Assembly: GCF_004745805.1 (NCBI RefSeq)
Contig: NZ_SRLQ01000004.1
Coordinates: 682,001 to 746,000, forward strand
From: Mycolicibacterium sp. CH28
Lineage (GTDB): Bacteria > Actinomycetota > Actinomycetes > Mycobacteriales > Mycobacteriaceae
Direction: 5' to 3'
DNA length: 64,000 nt
The translations under genes were made by a program, and so were the position numbers. The first letter of the stretch is position 1; each line of letters opens with the position of its first letter. The notes below the pieces were generated by a model. It did no database searches and was not told the DNA's origin. It saw only the letters and a list, made by a program, of their open reading frames with translations. Positions 41,999 to 50,824 of the stretch are shown one piece after another.

Positions 41999-42335
41999 CG
42001 GTGATGATGCGTGCTCGTCGGGGTCGGATGGATTTGTTGAGTTCGACGACGTTTGGTGGTGGTGCAGTTGTGCCTGAGGCGGTCTTCTTCTTGCGGGTGT
42101 CGGTCGCTGTAACGGTGACGAGATCTTCGACGCCGCAGCCGAGGATGTCGCACAGTGCTGCCAGCAGTTGCAGGGCGACGCGTTCGGGACGTTGGTGCAC
42201 GATGCGGTAGACCTGTGGCCGCGACAGCTGTATACCGCGTTCAGCCAGTCGGGGGATGAGGTCGGTGCTGTTGTGCATGCCGTTGGCAGCCATCAACTCG
42301 GCGAGGCGCCAGGTGTAGTCGACGTCGCGTTTCAC
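41985..42335 (-). CDS. XRE-type helix-turn-helix protein of the integrase module
   Basis: 116 residues. MKRDVDYTWRLAELMAANGM then STDLIPRLAERGIQLSRPQVYRIVHQRPERVALQLLAALCDILGCGVEDL is an XRE-like domain (about 10-76) with a basic C-terminal tail (KKKTASGTTAPPPNVV). The start overlaps the integrase stop (ATGA) and the stop overlaps the next gene, so all three are translationally coupled. It may regulate the module or act as an accessory DNA-bending subunit during recombination. Confidence 0.8.
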   Translation of the reverse strand: MKRDVDYTWRLAELMAANGMHNSTDLIPRLAERGIQLSRPQVYRIVHQRPERVALQLLAALCDILGCGVEDLVTVTATDTRKKKTASGTTAPPPNVVELNKSIRPRRARIITDGND

Positions 42336-43435
42336 GAGGTTTCCTCTCCGAAGGAGAGGGCGTCTCTCACGGTCCGGTCCAGCACGTGGCGCAGAGTTCG
42401 GGTTCGGAAGTCACTCGAAACGCCGGTGTAGAGCGAGGTGGTGCTGGCGTGCTCGTGACCGGCCTGGTCTTGGACGAACTTAGCGTCCCAGCCGTCTTCG
42501 ATGAGGTGGGTGATGTAGGAGCGGCGGAATGAGTGCAGATCCAGGCCTGAGGAGAGCTCGAGATCGTTGCAATATCGCCGGAATCTGCGCAGCAGGGTTC
42601 GCTCGGCGACCAGGGCGCCGCGCTCGCTGGGGAACAGGTCGATGCCGTCGTCGAGGTAGGGCTGGCCGTGGGTGAGCCAGTCACTGATGATGTCCGGCGT
42701 CCAGTCGAAGACCGTGAGCACGGTGCGGCGTTTGGGTGGGGAGCCCTTCTTGGCCTTGCCATAACGGACCTTCACGACGCCGTAGCGGCCGAACTCCGGT
42801 GCGTGCGGGTTGCGGGAGAAGTCGACGGTCTGCAGGTGGCGCAGCTCGTTGAATCGCACTCCGTAGGAGTAGGCGACCTTGAACATCACCGCGTCTCGGT
42901 AGGCCGGCAGCCAGCCCTTCTTCTTGGTGTTGGCGATCACGGTGACCTGGTCGTCTGCGTGGTCGAAGAAGTCCTGCAGCTCCTGTTTGGTGAATGGCCG
43001 CTTTTCCGGGCTTTGCTCGTTGTCCTGAACGTGAGTGGCGGTGTTCCAGGCGAAGAACACCTGAGCGGGGTGGGTGCCGAATCGTTGCTCGCAAACTCGG
43101 TCCCAGCCGTAGTCGGGATCGGCGATGTAAGAGCAGAACAAGCGTAGGCCGTTCTGATAGCCGCGAATCGTCGACTGCGCCCGCCCTTTGATCCCGCGGA
43201 GATCGGCGAAGAACTCTTCGACGATGGCCGGCGTCCACGACCAGGGGTACTCGTTGGTGTGCGCAATGAACCGACGAACCAGCCCAATACGGTCGTTGAT
43301 GGTGTCGTGGTCGAGGTTGCGGCACAGTTGCTGGTTGCGCCAGCCGTCCAGCATTTCCTCGACGGTTTGGACCTCGGGATGCAGCAGTGGGACTGAGCCC
43401 ACCAGGAACACGCGACCGCTCTTGTCGACGGGCAA
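42332..43435 (-). CDS. Tyrosine recombinase / integrase
   Basis: 367 residues. SAM-like core-binding domain (WRNQQLCRNLDHDTINDRIG, then IVEEFFADLRG) at about 30-105 and a complete catalytic domain: Arg in YSYGVRFNELRHL (near 193), HxxR in LHSFRRSYITHL (near 298), His in AGHEHASTTSLYTGV (near 322) and the nucleophile Tyr in SLYTGV (near 330). All residues needed for strand exchange are present. First gene of the three-gene module. Upstream direct repeats (43471-43490) may be control or core sites. Confidence 0.9.
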   Translation of the reverse strand: MPVDKSGRVFLVGSVPLLHPEVQTVEEMLDGWRNQQLCRNLDHDTINDRIGLVRRFIAHTNEYPWSWTPAIVEEFFADLRGIKGRAQSTIRGYQNGLRLFCSYIADPDYGWDRVCEQRFGTHPAQVFFAWNTATHVQDNEQSPEKRPFTKQELQDFFDHADDQVTVIANTKKKGWLPAYRDAVMFKVAYSYGVRFNELRHLQTVDFSRNPHAPEFGRYGVVKVRYGKAKKGSPPKRRTVLTVFDWTPDIISDWLTHGQPYLDDGIDLFPSERGALVAERTLLRRFRRYCNDLELSSGLDLHSFRRSYITHLIEDGWDAKFVQDQAGHEHASTTSLYTGVSSDFRTRTLRHVLDRTVRDALSFGEETS

Positions 43436-43465
43436 TTCGGCCTCCCAGGTCGTCTCATCTGATGC

Positions 43466-43495
43466 ATCATTGAATCATCTACTGAATCATTACCA
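43466..43495. promoter_or_regulatory. Direct repeats upstream of the integrase gene
   Basis: TGAATCAT occurs at 43471-43478 and again at 43483-43490, 12 bp apart, following GATGCATCAT. They lie 30-55 bp upstream of the integrase start and could bind the module's XRE protein or the recombinase itself. Confidence 0.4.
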
Positions 43496-43596
43496 CGTTG
43501 GCGCTGGTAGGTCCATTGCAAAACGAACGTTGACAGGCGCGTGTCGTGCAACCGCACCGGAAGGAGGTGGCGTGAATCCTGGCGCAATCCAGTAAA

Positions 43597-43655
43597 CGTG
43601 TTGGCGTCGAGGCGCTTTGGTCAAATTAACTTGGTGTGGCGGGTGAGGGCCACCC
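43597..43655 (+). repeat. Second dispersed repeat, copy 2
   Basis: GTGTTGGCGTCGAGGCGCTT followed by TGGTCAAATT... matches 22126-22180 at about three bases in four. Confidence 0.5.
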
Positions 43656-44110
43656 AAGGCTGTCCGTTCCGGGTTTATTTGTCATGCTCGAAGAGACTGT
43701 ATGCCAACATTATTGGATCGATTCGAACGAAGCTGTCCGAATCAAGATGACACTTCCGTAGATCTCCGATCTGTATGACGTTTCGTGGCTGAAAACCGTT
43801 GTCACGGTGGCTCGTAAACGTGGGCTCGCAAACTTGGTTGACAGCCTCGAAAAGTCGAGGGCTCCCATAAGGGAAACATCAGCTGGCACAGCATCTGAAG
43901 TCGGCGTCGTCCACCCCAGGCGAGGGCCAGCGCCAGGCGGGTCAGTTCTTACTCGCCTGCTCTTGCTAAACGGTTCGGTTGCGTGGTCATCCGGGTTTGG
44001 TGCTTTGTGCGTTTCTGGCCGCGGGGTGGGTGTGGGTGTGGGTGTAGGCGTGATTTCTCGTTTTGGGGCAGGCTGGGCGATGGGTCGGAGCATCGGGCGG
44101 CCGGCCGGGC

Positions 44111-45550
44111 TCAGCCGGGCTGGATTTGCATGACTACGGCCTTGGGTTCGGTGAAGAATTCGCGGCTGAAGGTGCCGCCTTCGCGGCCGATGCCCGAGTC
44201 GCCGACCCCGCCGAAGGGTGCGCGCAGGTCGCGGATGAAAAAGCAGTTGACCCATACGGTGCCGGCCCGCAGCGCCGCAGAGACCCGGTGGGCGCGGTGC
44301 ACGTTGTCGGTGAACAGCATCGCGTTAAGGCCGTAGCGGGTGTCGTTGGCCAGCCGGATCGCCTCGGCTTCGGTGTCAAATGGGATCACCACCGCCACCG
44401 GGCCGAAAATCTCCTCGCGGCTGCAGCGGGCCTGCTGGCCCAGTCCGGTCACGATGGTGGGCAACACGCCCCCGCTCTCGCCGAGCCCACCGGTGACGAT
44501 GGAGCCGCCTTCGGACTCAATGGTGTCGATGTAGCCCAGCACCTTGCGGTAGTGCTCCTGGGAGGCCAGCGGCCCGATCTGGGTGGCCTCGTCCTTCGGG
44601 TCGCCGACCACCATCGCCTGCGCGGCTTGGGTGAACCGACCCAAGAACTCGTCGTAGATGTCGCGCTGCACATACAGCCGCGACCCAGCCAGACACACCT
44701 GGCCGGTGTTGGTGAAAATCGCCTTGATGGACCACTCGACGGCGACGTCGAGGTCGGCGTCGGCGAACACCACGTTGGCGCCTTTGCCGCCGAGTTCCAA
44801 GCTGACCGGTGTCAGGTTGCCCGCCGCCGCCCGGGCGATCGCCCGGCCGGTGCCCGATTCACCGGTGAAGGTGATCCGGTCGACATCGGGGTTCTCGGTG
44901 AGCGCCTGCCCGGCAGAGTCGGGCCCGTAGCCGTGCACCACATTGAACACCCCCGCGGGCACACCGGCTTCGATCGCAAGCCGCCCTAGAATCGTGGCCG
45001 AAACCGGGGTGTCCTCGGCGGGTTTGAGCACCACGGTGTTGCCCCACGCCAGTGCCGGGGCAACCTTCCAGGTCTCCAGCATCAGCGGGAAGTTCCACGG
45101 CGCGATGGCCGCCACCACCCCGGCGGGTTCAAACCGGGTGTAGGTGTGGTGGCCGCTGTCCATGGGCAGGACCTCCGCGGTGGCCAGCCGCGCGTGATCG
45201 GCGAAGAACCGGAAGTTCGCCGCCGCGCGGGGCACGTCGTTACCGCGCGACTGGCTGATCGGCTTGCCCATATCGCGGGTGTCGGCCATCCCGAGCTCAT
45301 CGGCGTGCGCCTCGATCAGATCGGCCAACCGGTGCAGGATGCGGCCGCGCTCGCCGTATCCCATCCGCGGCCACGGCCCTTCGTCGAAGGCGCGCCGCGC
45401 CGCAGCCACCGCGCGGGCGGCATCCGTGGCGTCACCCAAAGCGATCTCGGCCCACTGCTGGCGGGTGTAGGGGTCGATGGAGGCGAACGTCGCATCCGAG
45501 GCCGACTTGGCCTCTGCACCATCAATGATGTGCCCGAAAAACTCCGTCAC
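44111..45550 (-). CDS. 2-hydroxymuconic-semialdehyde dehydrogenase (DmpC/XylG-type)
   Basis: 479 residues of the aldehyde dehydrogenase family. AIAPWNFPLMLETWKVAPAL (about 142-161), the general base Glu in VSLELGGKGANVV (near 244) and the nucleophile Cys in NTGQVCLAGSRLYV (near 278) are present, and the tail GGVGDSGIGREGGTFSREFFTEPKAV is shared with hydroxymuconic and carboxymethyl-hydroxymuconic semialdehyde dehydrogenases. It would oxidise an aldehyde ring-fission product with NAD to the oxalocrotonate form. Last gene of the minus-strand operon, four bases after the tautomerase gene. Confidence 0.88.
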   Translation of the reverse strand: MTEFFGHIIDGAEAKSASDATFASIDPYTRQQWAEIALGDATDAARAVAAARRAFDEGPWPRMGYGERGRILHRLADLIEAHADELGMADTRDMGKPISQSRGNDVPRAAANFRFFADHARLATAEVLPMDSGHHTYTRFEPAGVVAAIAPWNFPLMLETWKVAPALAWGNTVVLKPAEDTPVSATILGRLAIEAGVPAGVFNVVHGYGPDSAGQALTENPDVDRITFTGESGTGRAIARAAAGNLTPVSLELGGKGANVVFADADLDVAVEWSIKAIFTNTGQVCLAGSRLYVQRDIYDEFLGRFTQAAQAMVVGDPKDEATQIGPLASQEHYRKVLGYIDTIESEGGSIVTGGLGESGGVLPTIVTGLGQQARCSREEIFGPVAVVIPFDTEAEAIRLANDTRYGLNAMLFTDNVHRAHRVSAALRAGTVWVNCFFIRDLRAPFGGVGDSGIGREGGTFSREFFTEPKAVVMQIQPG

Positions 45551-45759
45551 GGTTTCGTCTCCTTCGCTGTCGCCGCGCGTTCGGCCAGGGTTACCCCACC
45601 GGCCGACCAGTGGGTGGCCGGGACTTCGCGCACCACCACCCGGATATTGGCCTCCGGCGCGCCGATCGCCCGGTGCACCGCAGAGTGCACTTCAGCAAGC
45701 AGCGCCCGGATCTGCTCAGGACGACGCCCCTCGGCGAGCGTGATCTCCACCAACGGCAT
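45547..45759 (-). CDS. 4-oxalocrotonate tautomerase family protein
   Basis: 70 residues after start correction: the ATG at 45759 puts Pro directly after Met (MPLVEITLAEGRRPEQIRAL), which is the catalytic amino-terminal proline. Three codons further upstream there is another ATG, but using it would bury the proline. The strand-helix-strand pattern ends with VVREVPATHWSAGGVTLAE. It converts 2-hydroxymuconate to 2-oxo-3-hexenedioate. It overlaps both neighbours by a base or so. Confidence 0.88.
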   Translation of the reverse strand: MPLVEITLAEGRRPEQIRALLAEVHSAVHRAIGAPEANIRVVVREVPATHWSAGGVTLAERAATAKETKP

Positions 45760-46571
45760 CACTGACACCTCAACGTGACCGAACCCAGGTTGGAAAAGTC
45801 GGCGCTGACTTGACTGCCCGGTTCGACGAACACGGCGTCGGTCATGCCGCCTGTTAACACCACCCAGCCCGGCTCCAACGCCAGCTGCCGCTTGGCCAGC
45901 GCGTTGGCCGCCAACGCCAATGCCTCCCCCGGATGGCCCTGCACCGCGGCGCCCGTGGCAGAGTCGACGACTTCACCGTCCACCGCCAACAGGCACGCTT
46001 CCAGCGCGAGGTCCATTTCGTCGGGTTTGCGAGCCACACCCCCGATCACGAACAACGCAGAGGAGGCATTGTCGGCCACCACATCGGGCAGCGTGAACTT
46101 GAAATCGGTATAGCGGCTGTCGATGATCTCCAGCCCGCCATAAACGTGCGATACCGCCTCCATCGCCCGCGCGGCTGTGATGCCGGGCCCGGCCAGCCGC
46201 TCGCCCAGCACGAACACGATCTCCGGCTCCACCCGCGGATGAATCAGCTGCTCAATGACCAGCGGCGCGCCCGCGGGCAGCACCATCCGATCGGTCAGCC
46301 ACGCCGTCGACGGCGAGTTCACCCCCATGCGCTGCTGCTTGGCGCGCGACGTCAGCCCGAGCTTCACTCCGACGATGTGCTGCCCGGACTCCACCTTGCG
46401 ACACAAGATCTCGTCTTGCACCTGGTAAGCAGTGTCCAGATCCAACCCAGCCCACTCGGCCGTGATCGGGCCGCGATCAACACGAGCAGCCTCCGCGTCC
46501 AACAGCACCGCCGCTGCACGCGCCACATCCCATACGCCGATTCTCTGGCCTTCCTCTTGGGCGTTCATCAC
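45759..46571 (-). CDS. 4-oxalocrotonate decarboxylase (DmpH-type)
   Basis: 270 residues of the FAH-like hydratase/decarboxylase family. GVKLGLTSRAKQQRMGVNSP (about 68-87), the metal ligands in IHPRVEPEIVFVLGE (about 109-123) and EIIDSRYTDFKFTLPDVVADNASS (about 149-172) are present. Branch choice from position: the gene adjoins the tautomerase and the semialdehyde dehydrogenase, so it probably decarboxylates 2-oxo-3-hexenedioate, while the related gene at 46939 is the hydratase. The two proteins are clear paralogues. Confidence 0.82.
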   Translation of the reverse strand: MMNAQEEGQRIGVWDVARAAAVLLDAEAARVDRGPITAEWAGLDLDTAYQVQDEILCRKVESGQHIVGVKLGLTSRAKQQRMGVNSPSTAWLTDRMVLPAGAPLVIEQLIHPRVEPEIVFVLGERLAGPGITAARAMEAVSHVYGGLEIIDSRYTDFKFTLPDVVADNASSALFVIGGVARKPDEMDLALEACLLAVDGEVVDSATGAAVQGHPGEALALAANALAKRQLALEPGWVVLTGGMTDAVFVEPGSQVSADFSNLGSVTLRCQ

Positions 46572-46938
46572 GACCTACCTCATTTCTTCCGGGAGCGTGC
46601 GCGCACGCCCATGGTCGCCGTCGTGGGCTGCGCTCTAGGTATTGCCGCCGGCGGGTAGTGGTCGGTGGCGCGCACCCGGAAAAAGACTCCGACCCTGGGC
46701 AGTGTTGTTGGAACCTTCGCGGGGTGCATCGAGCTGCGGGTGGGTGTCAAACGTGTTGCCTGGCCAACACGGCACGCCTCGGCAGCTGGCGCTAGGGCGC
46801 CGCTAGCCGGAACCACCCCGAACGTGTGGTTCCCGTGGATGTGCAGGTGTCGCTGTAGTGTGGCCGGTGCGCCTGGGTCGGGATTGCCCGGCCTGACGGG
46901 CGGCGAGGATGGTGTGCGAGACCCATGACTTGCGCTCG
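46572..46938. other. 367-bp gap inside the minus-strand operon
   Basis: No gene, repeat or terminator could be supported. All flanking genes run the same way, so transcription may read through. It is the longest gap in the operon and could hold an internal promoter. Confidence 0.3.
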
Positions 46939-47739
46939 TCATCGAGTTCCGCCGTGTTTTGTGAATTTGGCCGTAACCGAGCCCAGCCCGCCGAACGCCG
47001 CCGTGACTACATCGCCCGCGGTGACCGGCACCGCCGCTGTGACCGAGCCGGGCAGCACGACATGACCGGCTTCGAGTACGACTCCGCGCGGCCCGAGGGT
47101 GTTGGCCAACCAGACCAGCGCGTTGAGCGGCGAGCCCAGCACCGCGCCGCCGGCGCCGCTGCCCACCAGCTCCCCGTTGCGGTGCAGCACCCCGCCGACC
47201 AACCGCACGTCCACCTGCGCCAGCGGGACGGCGGCGCTGCCCAGCACCACCGCGCCCGAGGATGCGTTGTCGGCGATGGTGTCGACCAGTTTGATTTTCC
47301 AGTCCCGGATGCGCGAGTCGATGATCTCCAGCGCCGGGGTTACGAACGCGACCGCTGCCATCGCCTCGGCGACTGTGACCCCCGGCCCGGCCAGCGGCTT
47401 GCCGAGCACGAACGCGATCTCGGGCTCCACCTTCGGCGCCAGAAACGCCGACCAGTCGATCGGCTGTGACTCCAGAAAGAACATGGTGTCGGTGAGATGA
47501 CCGAAGTCGGGCTGATTCACCCCGATCTGGCGCTGCATGACCGCAGAGCTCAATCCCACCTTGTGACCCTTGATCACCGCTCCCTCGGCCAGCCACCGCT
47601 GCACCTGGCCCACCTGGATCGCGTACGCGTCATCGACGTTCAGGGCGGGAAAGTGGTCGGTCAACGGCTCGATCGGTTCGCCGCTGCGATACGCGCCCAG
47701 CAGTAGGTCGATCGCGCACGATCGGGCCTCGGTCGTCAT
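46939..47739 (-). CDS. 2-hydroxypenta-2,4-dienoate hydratase (2-keto-4-pentenoate hydratase)
   Basis: 266 residues. KGHKVGLSSAVMQRQIGVNQPDFG (about 57-80), the metal-site region LAPKVEPEIAFVLGKPL (about 100-116) and EIIDSRIRDWKIKLVDTIADNASSGAVVLG (about 137-166) are the family landmarks. It adds water to the dienoate formed by the hydrolase or decarboxylase to give 4-hydroxy-2-oxovalerate (or its alkyl homologue), the substrate of the aldolase at 49784. Confidence 0.87.
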   Translation of the reverse strand: MTTEARSCAIDLLLGAYRSGEPIEPLTDHFPALNVDDAYAIQVGQVQRWLAEGAVIKGHKVGLSSAVMQRQIGVNQPDFGHLTDTMFFLESQPIDWSAFLAPKVEPEIAFVLGKPLAGPGVTVAEAMAAVAFVTPALEIIDSRIRDWKIKLVDTIADNASSGAVVLGSAAVPLAQVDVRLVGGVLHRNGELVGSGAGGAVLGSPLNALVWLANTLGPRGVVLEAGHVVLPGSVTAAVPVTAGDVVTAAFGGLGSVTAKFTKHGGTR

Positions 47740-47818
47740 CGTGTGCCTCGCTTGTGGTGGTTGGTGGTCGTGGCGGCGGGCTTGCCGCCTGTTGGTGTTG
47801 TGCGCTGGTAGGCGCGGG

Positions 47819-48886
47819 TCACAGCGTTTGCGCGGCCCCGGGGTAGCGTGTGATGAACCGGTCGGCGTAGAAATGCTCGATGTCGGTGCGGATCTCGCCC
47901 ATAGCGGTTTCGAGTGCGTCGATCATCGCCGGTGGTCCGCAGGTGTATATGTGGCAGTCGTGCAGGAGCTGTGTCGGTAGCTCGTGTACGGCGTCGGTGA
48001 CGAATCCACGAGCACCGGTCCAGGCCGATTCCGGCGGCTCTTCCGACAGGACGGCGCGGAAGTCGAACTGACCGTTCCAGGAGCGGCGCAGATCGTCCAT
48101 TTCGGCCAGGCAATACAGGTCGTGCTGTGTCCGTGCCCCGAACAGTAGGACCGTTTGACGCGCACAGCCCCGGCGGGCGGCGTCTTCGAGAAGCGCCTTG
48201 ATCGGTGCCAGCCCGCTGCCGCCAGCGACGCAGAGTAGGGGCTGCTCAGCGGGGCGTAGCCAGAGGTCGCCGAACGGGCCGGCCAATTGCAGATGGGCGC
48301 CGTCCCTGTTGGTGTCGAACAACCAGTCGCTGAATTGCCCTCCGGGTACGTGGCGGACGTAAAAGGTGGCGCGGCGCCGGTCGGCGTCGTCGGGTGCGGT
48401 GGCGAAGGAATATGACCGGGGGCCGGTTAGGCCGTCCATCCGTAGTTCGGCGTACTGGCCGGCGGTGTATTCCAGGTCGTGGTCGAGTGCCACGACGATC
48501 TCGGCGATGTCGTGGGTGAGGGCGCGGTGCGCGCTGATCACTGCGCCGGTGTGGACAAGGGGGTGCTCGGGCATGTCCGCGAGCCCGGCGACGTCGAGTT
48601 CGATGGAGGTGCGGGCGATGCTCTGGCAGGGCAGGATGTAGCCGTCGCGCAGTTCTTGCGCGGTTAAGGCGATGGCGGAATCGACGATTTCGCGGACTCT
48701 GCCGTGGACGAGTTTGGATTTGCAGGTGCCGCATGTGCCGACGGTGCAGCTGTGCGGGAACGGGATGCCGGCGGCCAAGGCCTCGTTGAGGATGGAGTCT
48801 TTGCCGGGGACCTCGAATGCTTTGTTGGTGCCGGTGATCGTGGCGGTGCGCGGTCCCTGGTTTTTGCTGCGGGAGAAGAGTTTCAC
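47819..48886 (-). CDS. Ferredoxin-NAD(P)H reductase component (XylA/CymAb-type)
   Basis: 355 residues from the GTG at 48886. The N-terminal plant-type [2Fe-2S] domain has Cys47, Cys52, Cys55 and Cys87 (PHSCTVGTCGTCKSKL, ILPCQS). The FAD domain follows with RSYSFATAP (near 193) and the NAD domain with CVAGGSGLAPIKALL (near 243) and YTCGPPAMIDALE (near 321). This order is that of the reductases serving xylene and p-cymene monooxygenases. It lies amid lower-pathway genes, away from its likely partner, the membrane hydroxylase at 59515. Confidence 0.85.
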   Translation of the reverse strand: MKLFSRSKNQGPRTATITGTNKAFEVPGKDSILNEALAAGIPFPHSCTVGTCGTCKSKLVHGRVREIVDSAIALTAQELRDGYILPCQSIARTSIELDVAGLADMPEHPLVHTGAVISAHRALTHDIAEIVVALDHDLEYTAGQYAELRMDGLTGPRSYSFATAPDDADRRRATFYVRHVPGGQFSDWLFDTNRDGAHLQLAGPFGDLWLRPAEQPLLCVAGGSGLAPIKALLEDAARRGCARQTVLLFGARTQHDLYCLAEMDDLRRSWNGQFDFRAVLSEEPPESAWTGARGFVTDAVHELPTQLLHDCHIYTCGPPAMIDALETAMGEIRTDIEHFYADRFITRYPGAAQTL

Positions 48887-48933
48887 GGTGAGTTGTCCTC
48901 GGAGCGGTGGCCGTCTCGGGTCTGGCGGGTGGG

Positions 48934-49782
48934 TTATTGCTCGTCGGCCAGGAACGCCGCGACCAGACGGTTGAAGGACGCTGCGTGTTCGATTTGGGTC
49001 CAGTGCCCGCACTTTCCGAACATGTGCAGTTCGGCGTTGGGGATCAGCTCGAACAGCCGCCGCGAGGTGTCAGGCGGGATGACCTGGTCTTCGCGGCCGT
49101 GCACGATCAGCGTTGGACATGGGATGTGACGGATGGCGTCGTCGTCGGTGATCATCGCGTCAAGCCAGCGCTGGCGGGGGGCAGGGAACATCGCCGCGTA
49201 GGACTCGTGGAAACCTGGTTGCACGCTGGCTTGATAGCGCGCGGTCGCCAGGTCGTCGGTCATCAGGTCGCGGTTGTAGGCGAAGTAGTCCAGCACGCGG
49301 CGCATCGCCGGCACCGAGGGTTGATAGCCCCACACGGCGTCGAGCCCTTCGGTGACCGGGAAGGGCACCCCGGCGCTGCCCATCAGCACTAACCGCTGGA
49401 CGTGGTCGGGATGTCGGGTGGCGATTCGCAGTGCCAGCGCACCCCCGAAGCTGTTGCCCACCAGTGAATACGACGTGAGTCCGAGCGTGTCGAGAAATGC
49501 TTCGATGTGGGCGATCCAGGTGTCCATGGTGTAGGCGTGCCCGTCGGGGCGTTGGGTGTAGCCGAAACCGACGAGGTCGGGCGCCAGGACATGATGGCTG
49601 GCGGCCAGGGCGGGGATGGTGAGTCGCCAGTTGGCGTAGGCCGACACACCCGGGCCGGAGCCGTGCAACAGCACCACCGGTGCGGCGGCGGGGTCGCCGG
49701 CGTGCAGATAGTTAGTTCTGATTGCGCCGGCGTCGACAGTGGCGCCGACGGCAGGGTTGGCGGTGTCGGTGTTGGCCTTCAT
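48934..49782 (-). CDS. Ring-fission product alpha/beta hydrolase (DmpD/XylF/CmtE-type)
   Basis: 282 residues. HGSGPGVSAYANWR (about 40-53) is the oxyanion-hole motif of meta-cleavage hydrolases. The nucleophile is Ser in LVGNSFGGALAL (near 112), the acid is in VHGREDQVIPPD (near 230), and the His is in MFGKCGHWTQIE (near 260). It splits the C-C bond of the keto ring-fission product to yield a dienoate and a carboxylic acid. In a cumate-type route the acid would be isobutyrate; in a toluate-type route, acetate. The stop is 46 bp before the reductase gene. Confidence 0.9.
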   Translation of the reverse strand: MKANTDTANPAVGATVDAGAIRTNYLHAGDPAAAPVVLLHGSGPGVSAYANWRLTIPALAASHHVLAPDLVGFGYTQRPDGHAYTMDTWIAHIEAFLDTLGLTSYSLVGNSFGGALALRIATRHPDHVQRLVLMGSAGVPFPVTEGLDAVWGYQPSVPAMRRVLDYFAYNRDLMTDDLATARYQASVQPGFHESYAAMFPAPRQRWLDAMITDDDAIRHIPCPTLIVHGREDQVIPPDTSRRLFELIPNAELHMFGKCGHWTQIEHAASFNRLVAAFLADEQ

Positions 49783-49783
49783 C

Positions 49784-50824
49784 TCAGAGGGTTCCGTTCT
49801 GGTGTGCGAGGTCGAGGGCGACGTCGACGATCATGTCTTCTTGTCCGCCGACGAGTCCGCGGCGTCCGACTTCGAGCAGGATGTCGCGGGTGTCGAGGTC
49901 GTATGTCGATGCGGCGTGTTCGGCGTGGCGCAGAAAGCTGGAGTACACCCCGGCGTAGCCGAGGGTGAGGGTTTCGCGGTCCACTTGAACGGGGCGGTCT
50001 TGTAACGGCCGTACCAGGTCGTCGGCGGCGTCCTGCAGGGCGAACAGGTCGCAGTAGTGTTGCCAGCCCAAGATGTTGGCCACGGCGATCAACGGTTCGA
50101 TGGGGCAGTTGCCGGCGCCGGCGCCCATGCCCGCCAGGGAGGCGTCGACGCGGGTGACACCGTTTTCGACGGCGGTTACCGAATTGGCCACGGCCAGAGA
50201 CAGGTTTTGATGGGCGTGGATGCCCAGTTCGGTGTCGGGTTGCAGGATGTCGCGGTAGGCCCGTACCCGGTCGCGGACTCCGTGCATGGTCAGCCGCCCG
50301 CCCGAGTCGGTGACGTAGACGCAGTGGGCGCCGTAGGATTCCATCAGCTTGGCCTGTGCAGCCAGCGCATCCGGTGCCGCCATGTGGCTCATCATCAAAA
50401 ACCCTGACACGTCCATACCCAGGTCGCGGGCCTTGGCGATGTGTTGGGCGGCGACGTCTCCCTCGGTGGCGTGGGTGGCGACCCGGACCGAGGTGACGCC
50501 GAGGTCGTGGGCGCGCTCGAGCTGGCCGATGGTGCCGATGCCGGGGACGAGCAGGGTGGTCACGCGGGCTCGCTGGACCGCACTGCTCACCGCGCCAATC
50601 CACTCGGCGTCGGTGTGTGCCCCGGGCCCGTAGGTCAGGCTGGTGCCGGCCAGCCCGTCGCCGTGCCCGATCTCGATGGCGTCCACACCGGCCGCGTCGA
50701 GGGCCGCGGCGATCGTACTGACCTGCTCGAGGGTGTAGCGGTGCCGCACGGCGTGCATTCCATCGCGCAACGTGACGTCCTGGATGTACACCCGAGGCCC
50801 GCTGGTCTGGTCGTTCGCTGTCAT
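49784..50824 (-). CDS. dmpG: 4-hydroxy-2-oxovalerate aldolase
   Basis: 346 residues from the ATG at 50824, which overlaps the stop of the next gene (ATGA). [18 protein letters not shown] (about 13-30), EIGHGDGL (about 51-58), [12 protein letters not shown] and the metal-binding [14 protein letters not shown] (about 200-213) are the DmpG/BphI family motifs. With Mn2+ it cleaves 4-hydroxy-2-oxovalerate or longer homologues to pyruvate and an aldehyde. The aldehyde is channelled to the adjacent acylating dehydrogenase, which binds this protein in known systems. Confidence 0.96.
   Translation of the reverse strand: MTANDQTSGPRVYIQDVTLRDGMHAVRHRYTLEQVSTIAAALDAAGVDAIEIGHGDGLAGTSLTYGPGAHTDAEWIGAVSSAVQRARVTTLLVPGIGTIGQLERAHDLGVTSVRVATHATEGDVAAQHIAKARDLGMDVSGFLMMSHMAAPDALAAQAKLMESYGAHCVYVTDSGGRLTMHGVRDRVRAYRDILQPDTELGIHAHQNLSLAVANSVTAVENGVTRVDASLAGMGAGAGNCPIEPLIAVANILGWQHYCDLFALQDAADDLVRPLQDRPVQVDRETLTLGYAGVYSSFLRHAEHAASTYDLDTRDILLEVGRRGLVGGQEDMIVDVALDLAHQNGTL

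Larger units (their letters stand above)
43436..44110. other. Intergenic region between integrase module and catabolic operon
   Basis: Contains the direct repeats above, copy 2 of the second dispersed repeat (43597-43655) and a short run of GTGGGT units (44027-44053). No gene could be supported. It is the junction between the mobile module and the aromatic cluster. Confidence 0.4.

Noticed and set aside
44027..44053. Short GTGGGT tandem run
   Set aside because: Only a few imperfect units in non-coding DNA; no sign of a CRISPR array or functional satellite.
46580..47596. Minus-strand frame overlapping the hydratase gene
   Set aside because: Gly/Arg-rich low-complexity translation with no start signal; an artefact of high GC.
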